From Bauldia sp. (GTDB lineage Bacteria > Pseudomonadota > Alphaproteobacteria > Rhizobiales > Kaistiaceae), in assembly GCA_026126025.1 (NCBI GenBank), contig JAHCJZ010000001.1, positions 186,001-250,000 of the forward strand: 64,000 bases of DNA. Reading direction: 5' to 3'. Under the pieces are notes generated by a model. It was not told the origin of the DNA, did no database searches, and saw only the letters and a list, made by a program, of their open reading frames with translations. A program made the translations under genes and the position numbers. Position 1 is the first letter of the stretch, and every line of letters begins with the position of its first letter. This document shows positions 37,410 through 45,470 of this stretch, in pieces.

Positions 37410-38644
37410 GCTGCGAAGAGCGTTCGTTCGGCCTTGGCAAGAGCCTTCGCATCGTTCGTGCTCGGGAAGAGGTGGCCGTACACGTCCATCGTCATAGTGA
37501 TGGACGCATGACCCATGCGCGTCTGCACGACCTTTGGCGGCAGCTCAAGACCGCCATCGGCCCGCCGGTTGATGCACCACGAGGCGTAAAAGTGCCGAAG
37601 GGCATGGAGTCCGGTATATTTCGGCGCGAGGATCGGGTTGCCGGCTTCGTCCCGCTCGTCCGTCTCGACCGTTACGCCTGCGGCGAGCATGGCCGGAAGC
37701 AGCCCGCGGCTGACGATGTTGCTGTGGTACTCGATCGCTCCGGCCCCCGTCGGAAACACGAGATCGAGTTCCCCTTTCGGGCACTGCAGTTTCCATTCTC
37801 GCAAGATGTTCGAGACGAGCGGCGGAAGCGGGATGGTCCGCTGGCCGTCCTCGCTCTTCGGCATGCCGATAGGGTTGTGACCCGCCTCGCGGTGCCGCGC
37901 CGAATGATAGCGGTCCGCCCGCTGACGGATGTGGATTTTGCCTTCCTTGAGATCGACGTCCTGCCATCGCAGTCCTCGAATCTCCGACGCCCGCATGCCC
38001 GTAAAGATCGCGGTGACGATGAGGGGGCGGTAGCGGCCTTTCGCGTGTCTGAGGATCGCCCCGATTTCGGCCGGGGAGGGAATATCGACGCCGACCTCGA
38101 GGCGCTTTTTCTGGCGGCGCGTGCCTTGTGACGCCCGGCCGCGGCCGCGCCGCTTGGCGAGCTCGGCGACGGGATTGCGCGCGGCGACCCCACGCTCCTG
38201 GGCGTCGGCGAAGAGGCTGCCGAGGCTGACCGTGACCCGCTTCACCATGTCCGCCGAGGCGCCCTTTTCGCGGAGGCGATCCTGAAAGGCCCTCACGCCC
38301 GGGACGTTCAGTTTGGAGAGCTTTTCGCGGCCGATCAGGGGCGCGATGTGGAGATCCAGGTGCTGCCGACGTTGATCCAGGGTGCTGAGCTCAAGGGGAG
38401 GGTCGCTGTTCTCTCCGGTTTTGATCCACTCCCTTCCGGCCTCCTCCACCGTGACCGTGGCGCGATCGGCTACGTGAGTGCCGTCCCGAACCTCCACGCT
38501 CGTGCTCGCCGCGAACGCGTCAGCGTCCTTCTTGCGGGCAAAGGTGCGCAACCGCCGGACGCCGCCGCCGTCGCGGTAGTCGACGACCCAGGCTGTTTTG
38601 GTTTCACCCGATCCGGCCTTCCATTCGCGCTTGCGGACTGACAT
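37394..38644 (-). CDS. int: Tyrosine integrase of the element
   Basis: A 416-residue phage-type integrase. The N-terminal part (residues 1-60) resembles an arm-binding domain, then a core-binding SAM-like domain follows. The catalytic domain has Arg in TGMRASEIRGLRW, the HxxR box in LHALRHFYASW, and GHASITMTMDVYGH with the nucleophile Tyr. It recombines the tRNA-Gln att sites. I chose MSVRKREWK at 38644; 15 residues further upstream are unlike integrases. The gene ends 58 bases from the attL core. Sequence before the start has ATGTCGC/ATGTTGC repeats like those at the ends. Confidence 0.95.
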   Translation of the reverse strand: MSVRKREWKAGSGETKTAWVVDYRDGGGVRRLRTFARKKDADAFAASTSVEVRDGTHVADRATVTVEEAGREWIKTGENSDPPLELSTLDQRRQHLDLHIAPLIGREKLSKLNVPGVRAFQDRLREKGASADMVKRVTVSLGSLFADAQERGVAARNPVAELAKRRGRGRASQGTRRQKKRLEVGVDIPSPAEIGAILRHAKGRYRPLIVTAIFTGMRASEIRGLRWQDVDLKEGKIHIRQRADRYHSARHREAGHNPIGMPKSEDGQRTIPLPPLVSNILREWKLQCPKGELDLVFPTGAGAIEYHSNIVSRGLLPAMLAAGVTVETDERDEAGNPILAPKYTGLHALRHFYASWCINRRADGGLELPPKVVQTRMGHASITMTMDVYGHLFPSTNDAKALAKAERTLFAAVHAT

Positions 38645-39120
38645 CTGCGACACCCCCGGTTGGAACCACCTTGTTCCACCTCGTACCATGTCGCACCATG
38701 TTGCACAAATCCGCTAGTCGCAACATCGGCCGCGGCGGACACCGAGACGGCGCCGGACTCGACGGCGGCGACCAGCTCTCGCGCGCCCTCTTCCTGAACC
38801 GTCTTTGCGGTGCGAACGCTGCGATCGGACACATTGAGAAGCTCTGCCGCGCGCTCCTGCGTAGCCGCTTCAAGCGGCAAATTTGCCGCTTGATCGGAGC
38901 GCCGATCACCGCCGTGCGGAAGCTTGGCTAGCCTCGCCGCCACCATGGCGCGCTGGCTCTCGCTGAGGTGCCGGCGGGCGAGGTTCTTGGCGACAACGAA
39001 ACCAAGCGGGTCGTCCCCGACGTACTGCGCGACGGGGTACGCAACACCAGCTTCCCGTGCCGCCATGTAGCGGTTGCGGCCGTCGCAGAAACGCAAGGGT
39101 TCGGTGAACGAAAAGCGACG
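38470..39120 (-). pseudogene. Remnant of a phage ParB-like nuclease-domain gene
   Basis: The open frame encodes CDGRNRYMAAREAGV, KNLARRHLSESQRAMVAARL, GGDRRSDQAANLPL and ERAAELLNVSDRSV, typical of phage and plasmid ParB-like regulatory proteins. The usual 40 or so N-terminal residues before DGRNR are missing, and no other frame supplies them. After about residue 125 the sequence no longer fits the family and runs out of frame across the integrase start. No ATG with a ribosome site is present. I take it as decayed. It is not the chromosomal partition ParB. Confidence 0.7.
38871..38892. repeat. 22-bp perfect palindrome in the ParB-like remnant
   Basis: CAAGCGGCAAA and TTTGCCGCTTG meet without a loop. 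The core GCAAATTTGC recurs as a palindrome at 46571-46580 in a gene 7.7 kb away. Confidence 0.85.
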
Positions 39121-39130
39121 TGCGGCACGT

Positions 39131-39148
39131 TGCGTGACGAGTCACGCA
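39131..39148. promoter_or_regulatory. Inverted repeat between divergent element transcripts
   Basis: TGCGTGAC-GA-GTCACGCA is a perfect 8-bp inverted repeat between the leftward ParB-like/int side and the rightward HTH/rep side. Its position suits a switch operator. The 39150-39300 stretch otherwise holds CTCCGCCGGCTTCTGACGGAG, a possible hairpin, and AT-rich sequence but no gene I can support. Confidence 0.5.
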
Positions 39149-39301
39149 GCGTGCGCGATCAGTAACTTATTGCGGTTACAGCGGTTTCGGCCCGCGGGCG
39201 CCCGGCAAAGGTTGAGTTATCCACCAGAAAAGCCAGAAACGCCAGCTAACTAATTCAAGCAGATAGGAAAGCTCCGCCGGCTTCTGACGGAGCAGAGTGC
39301 G

Positions 39302-39598
39302 TTGCGGGCTGACTCGGATCAGCCCAACACTGTCCCACGGTGCCCCCCCCCCCAACAACGGATGGTCACAGTGGAAACCAAATCCGATCAGGACGAGCCG
39401 GTTCTGAGAAACGCAAAACAGATTGCGGAGTTCGTCTTCGGAGAAGACAGTAAACAGAACCGACGGCGGATTTACTATGCAGCCGACAAAGGTTATCTGG
39501 CCGTTCGGCGAGTCGGAAAGCTGATCCAGACCACCCGCGCAGCAGCGCGGGCATACATGGAGCCGCCCACGGATGGCTCCTTCGCAGCGGGGGAATAG
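39302..39598 (+). CDS. Small HTH protein, excisionase/AlpA-like
   Basis: A 98-residue protein if it starts at TTG 39302 (GGAG nine bases ahead), or 78 residues from the ATG at 39362, which has no ribosome site. NAKQIAEFVFGEDSKQNRRRIYYAADKGYLAVRRVGKLIQTTRAA reads as a winged helix-turn-helix of the kind found in excisionases and AlpA-type island regulators. If the TTG is used, an 11-C run lies inside the coding part. It opens the rightward transcript of the element and could control excision or replication. Confidence 0.65.
   Translation: MRADSDQPNTVPRCPPPQQRMVTVETKSDQDEPVLRNAKQIAEFVFGEDSKQNRRRIYYAADKGYLAVRRVGKLIQTTRAAARAYMEPPTDGSFAAGE
39343..39353 (+). repeat. Run of 11 cytosines at the HTH gene start
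   Basis: An uninterrupted C11 tract lies nine bases before the ATG at 39362 and 41 bases inside the frame that opens at TTG 39302. Such runs vary in length by slippage, and they are also a common place for sequencing errors. Confidence 0.9.
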
Positions 39599-39774
39599 CG
39601 AGGCCTGGGCAGGAGGAGGCGCCTGGCCCCAGGCTTCGCTGATCAACAACGGCTCGGGCGAGCTGTTCGACTATCCCACGAGTGGGCCCGGCGAGCTCGC
39701 CGGGCAACGCACCTCGGTCGGCGAGCTCAGCGATCCGCTCGACGACATTCTGCCACTGGCAGGGGGCTGAGCGC

Positions 39775-40527
39775 ATGGCGGCCGCCAAGCCGATCTTCGC
39801 CCCGGTGCCGCTACGCTGTCTTGTCGACGGCCGACTCGATGACCGCCACAAACTTGTCCTGATGGTCGTCGCGGCTCATGACCGGCTGGGGCGCAACGGT
39901 CTTGGTTGCACGGCCTCGGTCTCGCGGATCGCTGAGCTCGCGGGAGTTGACTACACAGTGTGCTCGGCTGCCCTGAACCACCTGATGCGGTGCGGCTACC
40001 TCGAGGGCGCTCGCCAGCAGGATGATGGCCGCGCCCGTATTTGGCGGGTCGTTTACACCGACGACGATGCCAAGGTGCTGCCGAATCCCCGTCGCGGTCG
40101 TTTGCCTCCACGCAAACCATCGCCCGCAGATAGTTTGCCTGGAGACCATTCGGACCGCCGAGATAGTTTGCCTGAGGCGGCCACAAAACCCAGCGCGCTC
40201 AACGGTTCTCCCGATCCAATATATTCCCTGAAGGGGAAGAGAGACCCTGAAGGGGAAGAGAACCCTCCAAGAGCGTCGCGTGGCCGCGACGGTGAGCGTT
40301 CGAGCCATTTGCCGACGCGGTTGCATCAGATCGAGAAGAGGCTCTTGGAGACCGGCTACAAGCCGCCGAGGAATCATCCGACGCTCGATCAGCTCAACGA
40401 GTGGAGCGAGGAGCTGTCCCGGATCTCTGACGACCACGGCGCCGCGGGCGGTGATCCGATCGGCGGCCATGCTCATCGCCTCTTCGAACGTGTCGAACAG
40501 CTGATTGCCGAGAAAGAGGCGGAATAG
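39775..40527 (+). CDS. Replication-initiator-like protein with winged helix
   Basis: A 250-residue protein. Residues about 15-100 (DDRHKLVLMVVAAHDRLG ... CTASVSRIAELAGVDYTVCSAALNHLMRCGYL) form a winged helix like those of phage O-type and plasmid replication proteins. The middle is Pro/Ser/Asp-rich and unstructured, and the C-terminal 70 residues are helical. The gene middle carries three 33-bp-spaced repeats, a 17-bp repeat read in two frames, and an AT-rich patch, as in lambda O where the origin sits in the gene. AGGGGG precedes its ATG. The 176 bases before it hold only a weak short frame. Confidence 0.6.
   Translation: MAAAKPIFAPVPLRCLVDGRLDDRHKLVLMVVAAHDRLGRNGLGCTASVSRIAELAGVDYTVCSAALNHLMRCGYLEGARQQDDGRARIWRVVYTDDDAKVLPNPRRGRLPPRKPSPADSLPGDHSDRRDSLPEAATKPSALNGSPDPIYSLKGKRDPEGEENPPRASRGRDGERSSHLPTRLHQIEKRLLETGYKPPRNHPTLDQLNEWSEELSRISDDHGAAGGDPIGGHAHRLFERVEQLIAEKEAE
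40100..40261 (+). other. Candidate replication origin inside the rep-like gene
   Basis: GTTTGCCT starts at 40100, 40133 and 40166, exactly 33 bases apart. The last two copies extend to AGATAGTTTGCCTG (40128-40141, 40161-40174). An inverted GCAAAC lies at 40112-40117. Then comes AT-rich CAATATATTCC (40218-40227), and CCCTGAAGGGGAAGAGA twice (40226-40242 and 40245-40261), 19 bases apart and so in different reading frames. Iterons followed by an AT-rich patch are the classic layout of an origin. Confidence 0.6.
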
Positions 40528-40834
40528 GTGTTCTGAGCGCGAGCGAGACGGCGGCGAGGATATTCGCGCCGAACGACTAGCGGAGGTTTACACCGATAGT
40601 CCGACATGGCACAAAGCGAGGGAATGAATGCTCTTTCCTCGGCCGATCGGTTGCTATGTCGCGTCGCTTGTCGCACCGACCGTGACCCCCACCCCCTTCG
40701 TTGCGTAACGGCGTTGCGGGCGGGCCGGCCCGAAAATTCGCGTCAGAAGTGGCGTTCGTGTCCGGTCAGAGCGGTTCCACACCGCTCAAATCTTCGAGTT
40801 CCCCCGCGTTTTTCACCCCGTTGCGAAAGGTCCG
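40528..40834. other. 307-bp stretch without a clear gene
   Basis: Short open frames on both strands here (for example 40606-40857 plus, 40473-40676 minus) have no ribosome site and no recognisable sequence. A promoter for the next operon may lie here, but I cannot pick one. No RNA gene is visible. Confidence 0.5.
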
Positions 40835-41422
40835 GTGCCGGTGAGTGTTCCACGTGAAACCGCCCCGCTGGTCCGACGGCAGGCGCCGATCCTGAAGCCC
40901 GGCCGGCCGAGGAAGCGCGTCGCGCCGAAGTCGCGCGGGCCGAGCGCGAAGGTGCGGGCGGCGCTGGAGAAGATGGTCCACGAGGGTCTGCCGCGGCCTG
41001 AGGCCGCGGCATTGGCGGGCCTGACTGACAACGGGCTCTATCGCGCGCTCCGAAACCCTGCGGTTTTGCGCTGGTACAACGACGAACTCGCCGCTGTCCG
41101 CAACGCGGAGAAGCCGCGGAACCTGCGGGTGGCGACGGATATCCGCGACGACGCGACGCTGGAGGGCGCCGCCGGCGCGACGGCGAAGCTCAAGGCGATC
41201 GCGGCGATCGAAGGCCGCGACGACCGGCCCGGCGTCACGATCCACAACAACGTCGGCGTGGCGGTCGAGACGCAAACCCCTGGCTACCGGGTTGTCCTGA
41301 ACCCCCACTACGTCGACGCCGAGATGATCCGCTCCATGAGCCCCGAACAACGGCGCGCGCTCAATCTCGACCCGGGCGCCATCGACGAGGCAGCCGAAGA
41401 CGAGGAGCACGCGACGCCATGA
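40835..41422 (+). CDS. TerS-like / phage DNA-binding protein
   Basis: A 195-residue protein. Basic residues (GRPRKRVAPKSRG) are followed by an HTH (AALEKMVHEGLPRPEAAALAG / LTDNGLYRALRNPAVLRWYN) and a helical RNLRVATDIRDDATLEGAAG segment. This organisation resembles small terminase subunits of alphaproteobacterial phages, which recognise DNA for packaging. No large terminase follows. GAAAGG is five bases before the GTG at 40835; GTG 40841 is an alternative. Codons 4-9 contain a near-parS sequence. Its stop overlaps the next start by ATGA. Confidence 0.55.
   Translation: MPVSVPRETAPLVRRQAPILKPGRPRKRVAPKSRGPSAKVRAALEKMVHEGLPRPEAAALAGLTDNGLYRALRNPAVLRWYNDELAAVRNAEKPRNLRVATDIRDDATLEGAAGATAKLKAIAAIEGRDDRPGVTIHNNVGVAVETQTPGYRVVLNPHYVDAEMIRSMSPEQRRALNLDPGAIDEAAEDEEHATP
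40846..40861. promoter_or_regulatory. parS-like site
   Basis: TGTTCCACGTGAAACC matches the bacterial chromosomal parS consensus TGTTTCACGTGAAACA at 14 of 16 positions, including the central CACGTGAAAC. It lies inside the start of the TerS-like gene. Confidence 0.55.
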
Positions 41423-41643
41423 GCAACGAAGGACAGCGCATCCTGGCCGAGTGCTACGACATGCTCACCGCCATGTCGGACAAGATGGCCATCGGACACC
41501 GGGTCGACCGCGGCGAGGTCCAGGTCGACCAGCTGCCGACAATCGACCGCTACGTCTCGCGGGCCGCGACGCTCGACTACGTCGTGCACGGCAAGGTCTC
41601 GCCGGCGGTGGCCAGCATCACCGGCCTCAAGGTGCGGCGATGA
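41419..41643 (+). CDS. Small element protein, unknown
   Basis: A 74-residue soluble helical protein (RILAECYDMLTAMSDKMAIG ... TIDRYVSRAATLDYVV). Start and stop each overlap the neighbours by ATGA, so it is translated in series with the TerS-like gene and the next one. I do not recognise it. Confidence 0.65.
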   Translation: MSNEGQRILAECYDMLTAMSDKMAIGHRVDRGEVQVDQLPTIDRYVSRAATLDYVVHGKVSPAVASITGLKVRR

Positions 41644-41876
41644 CGATCGCGAACGGCGGAGGCTCCGGGACAGGGCGAAACGCCGTCGCTAGCGACGAGC
41701 GTGCAACTCCCCGTGGTACGGAGCCTCCGGGGCCAATATGCGCGCCCGTCATGCCGCTCCGCAAGCCGGCGCCGGAGCGTCCGCCGCTGCACGAGCTCAT
41801 AGCCGCGATCCAGCGCGGATTCCGCCGGCCTGAGCGGCCGTCGGCGGTGGTCCTGCAGTTCCGTCGCGAGGGCTGA
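41640..41876 (+). CDS. Small Pro/Arg-rich element protein
   Basis: A 78-residue protein, mostly disordered (Gly, Pro, Arg and Ser rich) with a short helix HELIAAIQRGFRRP at the end. Its ATG overlaps the previous stop, and the next gene starts two bases after its stop. Coding status rests on this tight packing. Function unknown. Confidence 0.5.
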   Translation: MTIANGGGSGTGRNAVASDERATPRGTEPPGPICAPVMPLRKPAPERPPLHELIAAIQRGFRRPERPSAVVLQFRREG

Positions 41877-41877
41877 G

Positions 41878-42315
41878 ATGGGGATCTCGCCAGGAGGGAT
41901 CGCCGCGATCGGCATCGGCATGCAAGCCATGTCGATCCTTGGCCGTTCGTTTGGCGAGCGAGCGGCCGCGCTGGACCAGAAGCGCAAGGCGGAGTTTGCC
42001 GCCCGCGTGGGGATGGTCGCGGCCGACCAGATCGACACAGCCTACCGGCAGGAACTCGCCGCCACGGTGTCGAACATCCGGGCGATCCAGGCATCGGCCG
42101 GGGTCAATGTCGGCAGCCCGTCGGCGCAGGCCTTCCTCCGCGGCGAGGAGGCGGCGAGCGACGGCGACCGGGCGACGGCCGTGGCGTCGGCGCGCCTGCA
42201 GGCCGGGCAGCACGGTCTCGACGCCATCGCCTACCGGCGCGCCGCCCGGTGGTCGCTGATCGGCGGTGCGATCGGTGCGGGCTCCACCTTGATTGGAATC
42301 GCGGGGCTATTCTGA
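41878..42315 (+). CDS. Internal virion protein-like (gp14-type)
   Basis: A 145-residue protein with hydrophobic ends (GGIAAIGIGMQAMSIL and SLIGGAIGAGSTLIGIAGLF) around a helical, Ala/Gln/Arg-rich middle. The phrase IRAIQASAGVNVGSPSAQAF is characteristic of small internal core proteins of T7-like phages, which leave the head first and form a pore in the outer membrane. It begins the ejection-protein series; its stop overlaps the next start (TGATG). The assignment is by pattern, without alignment. Confidence 0.6.
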   Translation: MGISPGGIAAIGIGMQAMSILGRSFGERAAALDQKRKAEFAARVGMVAADQIDTAYRQELAATVSNIRAIQASAGVNVGSPSAQAFLRGEEAASDGDRATAVASARLQAGQHGLDAIAYRRAARWSLIGGAIGAGSTLIGIAGLF

Positions 42316-45300
42316 TGGTGAAGTTGCCGACCATTCTTCGCCGCGGCGAGACATTGCGGGCGCCGCAGTCGGGCGTCTCGCCGGGCACGATCGCCGCGCC
42401 CTACGCGTCGATCTCCAACGCGCTCGGTGCGCTCGGGGAGAAGCTTGAGCAGCGCGGTATCGCGGAGCTGCAGACCCAAGGCCAGAACGCGGTGACGCGG
42501 GATGCCGAGGGCAACCTACAGGTCCGGCTGATGCCGAATACGTCGGCCGCGGCGAACGCCTACAACCGGGCGGCGTCGCAGGCCTTCCTCGCGCGGCTCG
42601 ACGGCGACATGCGCACCCGGTCGCTGGAGTTCGCCCAGCAGGCCAATGGCGATGTCGCGGTGTATGACGCGGCGTGGGTGGCCTATGCTGAGCGCACCCT
42701 GCAGCTCGTGCCGGACGAAATCCGTGGCGGCGTGGAGCAGATGCTCGACGCGATCGGCGGGGCGCAGCATCGCGGCATCTCCGCGGCACGGTTCGACAGC
42801 GACACGCGCGAGTTCCGCGACACGCTCGAAACCCGGCGCGAACGTCTCCTCGTCGAGATGCAATCGCTCGCCGCCACCGGCGGTGCGGCGACCGCCGAGA
42901 TGGCGCGCCTCCGGGCCGACTTCGGCGCCCTCGGGCAGGAGCTCGTCGGCAACCCCGCATTCGCCGTCTCGGCAGAGGCGGTGAGCTGGCTCGACGCACA
43001 GGCCGACGCGCAGGTCGCGGTCGCTGGCGTCACCTATGAGGTCTTTCAGCGCTTCCCGATGAACCCCGCCGCCGGCATCGCTTGGGCGGAGGAACAGCTG
43101 GCCGGGATCGAGGGGCTGTCGCTCGCCGAGCAGAGCCGGGTCATGGGGCAGGTCCGCACCGGCTACACCGCCGAGGGCGCCGCGTGGCAGGTCGCGGTGC
43201 GCGATCTCACCGGCCGGGTCGATGACGTTATCGAGCGGATCGAGAAAGACCTGCCATACAACGCCGCGGCGGTGTCGCGGCTCATGGACGAGGCTCACGG
43301 CCTCAATGCCGGCGTCCAGGCCGCGCGCCTGCAATTCGCGATCGACCTGGCCGGCTTCGACGCCGAGATTCGCGCTGCGCCGCTGCCGGCGCTGGTTGAC
43401 ACTTGGAACGACGCCGAAGCGATAGCGACCGGCGTTCCCACGCCGGAGGTCGTGTCGTTCCTGACCGAGCGCCGGATCGGTGGCGGCGTCAACATCGAGG
43501 GGCTGAACCCCGACGCGGCCGGCGTCTTCGCGCAGGCCATCGCCGCAGCCGAACAGGCGACCGGGCAGCGAGCGGTTATCACCAGCGCGCATCGCACCGC
43601 GGAGGTGCAGGCCCAGCTCTACGCCAACTTCACCCAAGCGCCCGTCACCTACAACGGCCGCACCTACACCCCGAATGTCGGGCCGGGCGTGCAAGGCACA
43701 GCCGCGCCTCCCGGCCAGAGCCGGCACCAGGGCGGGAACGCTGTCGACCTCGCCGCGGGGCCGGTGCTGGACTGGCTTCATGCCCACGCCGCCGAGCTCG
43801 GCATCGAATTCCTGCCCGACAGCGCCGGCGATCCGGGCCACATGCAGCTCGCCGGCGGCCGCGGCGGCGCGAGCGAGGTGCGTACGGAGATCCTGGAGTC
43901 GATCCAGTCGGGGGTCGCGGCCTCGCTCCCCGTGGTGCTCGACGATGTCGAAGCGATCCTCAACACGACCGGCGGCGGCGTCTCGGTTTCGGATGCGACG
44001 TACATCGCCCAGGCCGCGGCGATCGCGGGCGATCCCACCCTTGTGCAACGCACCGTCGGGGTTCTCTTCCAGGCCGCCGGCGTGGCGAGCGCGATGGCGC
44101 CGACATCGGGCGGCCTCACCGTCGACGACGTGATCAGGATCACCGCGCCGCTTCTCGCCGAGGGCGCGGTGATGGGGCCGGCCGCGGCGCAGGCCGCGCT
44201 CGACCGGGGGTTCCAGCAACGGCAGGGAGCGCTCGCCGACCTTCACGAGGATGATCCTCTACTCGAAGGGCAGGCGCGCCACCTCTACACCGTCGAGCCG
44301 ATCGACTGGACGACGCCGGAGACCGCGCGCCAGGGGCTGCTGCAGCGCCAGGCGCAGGTCGCCGCGCTGGAGACGACACAGGGCTATGGCCCGCAGGGCG
44401 CGCTCCTCGCCAGCGAGGCCGCGGCGCTCGCTTCGCGTTTCGGCCGCGCCGCGCCCGACGAGCAGATCGCGATCCTCGGCCAGCTCGCCGGCGCCGGGCT
44501 GCGGCAGGAAACGCTGGTGGCGACGCTGGCGCAGATCGCCGACGAGGCGCCGATGCTGGCCGTCGCGGGCGCGGTGTACGCCGACAACCCGGAGGCCGCC
44601 GAGGGCATCCTGCGCGGCCAGGCGCTCGAAGCGGCGGACAGTAGCCGGGCGCCGAAGCCGTCGGACTGGCAGGGCGCGATCGACACGGCGTTGCCGGCCT
44701 CCGTCTTCGCCTGGGGGCTGGAGCGGCAGCGGCAGGCGATCGTCGCGGCAGTTCGTTACAGGTTCATCGACCTTGCCGCGCGCGCCGGCCTGGGCGCAGG
44801 GGTCGTCACCACCGACCTTGTGCAGCGCGCGGTGGCCGACATCACCGGCGGCACCGTCAGCTTTCATGGGCACGACGTGATCGCGCCGGAATACGGGGAG
44901 AACCAGGCCGCGTTCGACCGGCGGATCGCGGCATTGCCGGCGGAGGCGATGGCCGGCGCGGTCACCGCAAGCGGCGCGCCGCTGACGATCGACGACCTCC
45001 GGTCCTCCACGATCTTCGGCGAGGACGACGTGCGGCTGCGCAGCTACGACGAGGGCCGGTATCTGATCGAGTTCGGACCGACGTCCGATCCGCTCTACGC
45101 GCTGGCGGCCGACGGCTCAGGAGCCTTCATCCTCGACCTTTCCTCGCGGGCGCGCGACGAGCTGCTGCGGCGGTACTACACCACGCCACCGATCCCGAAC
45201 CCGGCCGGCCCGGACGCCGCAGCCTTCGCAGCCGAGGGCTTCGTGCTCCGGGAGACGATCCGCGAAAACCTCCCGCCGCTCGACCAGCTGACGCGGGGCG

Positions 45301-45470
45301 ATTTCGACATCATCGCCGCTGCGCTCAGCGAGGGCCTGCCGCAGCGCGTTCCGGACGACATGCTGCTGCGCTTCCTCGCCGACCACTACGGCGCCGAGCC
45401 GGCCGACATCGCCCGGCAGATCGGCGCCGCCGGCGGCGTCCTCGGCCGCTTCATCGAGGGGGCGCACTGA
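42315..45470 (+). CDS. Large ejection protein with M15 peptidase domain
   Basis: A 1051-residue protein. Residues about 400-510 form a D-Ala-D-Ala carboxypeptidase (peptidase M15, VanY-like) domain with zinc ligands His471 in QSRHQGG, Asp478 in GNAVDLA and His509 in GDPGHMQL. The flanks are long helical, Ala/Glu/Gln-rich stretches. Large virion proteins with an embedded peptidoglycan hydrolase open the cell wall for phage DNA entry (as T7 gp16 and relatives). The gene is a single unbroken frame and overlaps the next start by one base. I see no signal peptide, which fits a virion protein. Confidence 0.7.
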   Translation: MVKLPTILRRGETLRAPQSGVSPGTIAAPYASISNALGALGEKLEQRGIAELQTQGQNAVTRDAEGNLQVRLMPNTSAAANAYNRAASQAFLARLDGDMRTRSLEFAQQANGDVAVYDAAWVAYAERTLQLVPDEIRGGVEQMLDAIGGAQHRGISAARFDSDTREFRDTLETRRERLLVEMQSLAATGGAATAEMARLRADFGALGQELVGNPAFAVSAEAVSWLDAQADAQVAVAGVTYEVFQRFPMNPAAGIAWAEEQLAGIEGLSLAEQSRVMGQVRTGYTAEGAAWQVAVRDLTGRVDDVIERIEKDLPYNAAAVSRLMDEAHGLNAGVQAARLQFAIDLAGFDAEIRAAPLPALVDTWNDAEAIATGVPTPEVVSFLTERRIGGGVNIEGLNPDAAGVFAQAIAAAEQATGQRAVITSAHRTAEVQAQLYANFTQAPVTYNGRTYTPNVGPGVQGTAAPPGQSRHQGGNAVDLAAGPVLDWLHAHAAELGIEFLPDSAGDPGHMQLAGGRGGASEVRTEILESIQSGVAASLPVVLDDVEAILNTTGGGVSVSDATYIAQAAAIAGDPTLVQRTVGVLFQAAGVASAMAPTSGGLTVDDVIRITAPLLAEGAVMGPAAAQAALDRGFQQRQGALADLHEDDPLLEGQARHLYTVEPIDWTTPETARQGLLQRQAQVAALETTQGYGPQGALLASEAAALASRFGRAAPDEQIAILGQLAGAGLRQETLVATLAQIADEAPMLAVAGAVYADNPEAAEGILRGQALEAADSSRAPKPSDWQGAIDTALPASVFAWGLERQRQAIVAAVRYRFIDLAARAGLGAGVVTTDLVQRAVADITGGTVSFHGHDVIAPEYGENQAAFDRRIAALPAEAMAGAVTASGAPLTIDDLRSSTIFGEDDVRLRSYDEGRYLIEFGPTSDPLYALAADGSGAFILDLSSRARDELLRRYYTTPPIPNPAGPDAAAFAAEGFVLRETIRENLPPLDQLTRGDFDIIAAALSEGLPQRVPDDMLLRFLADHYGAEPADIARQIGAAGGVLGRFIEGAH

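Noticed and set aside
38470-39120. Chromosome partition protein ParB acting on the nearby parS-like site
   Set aside because: The remnant belongs to the phage regulatory ParB-like group, lacks its N-terminus and shows no arginine-rich partition motif.
39573-39770. 65-residue plus-strand frame between the HTH and rep-like genes
   Set aside because: It has no ribosome site, overlaps the HTH gene out of frame and has low-complexity sequence. Left unannotated.
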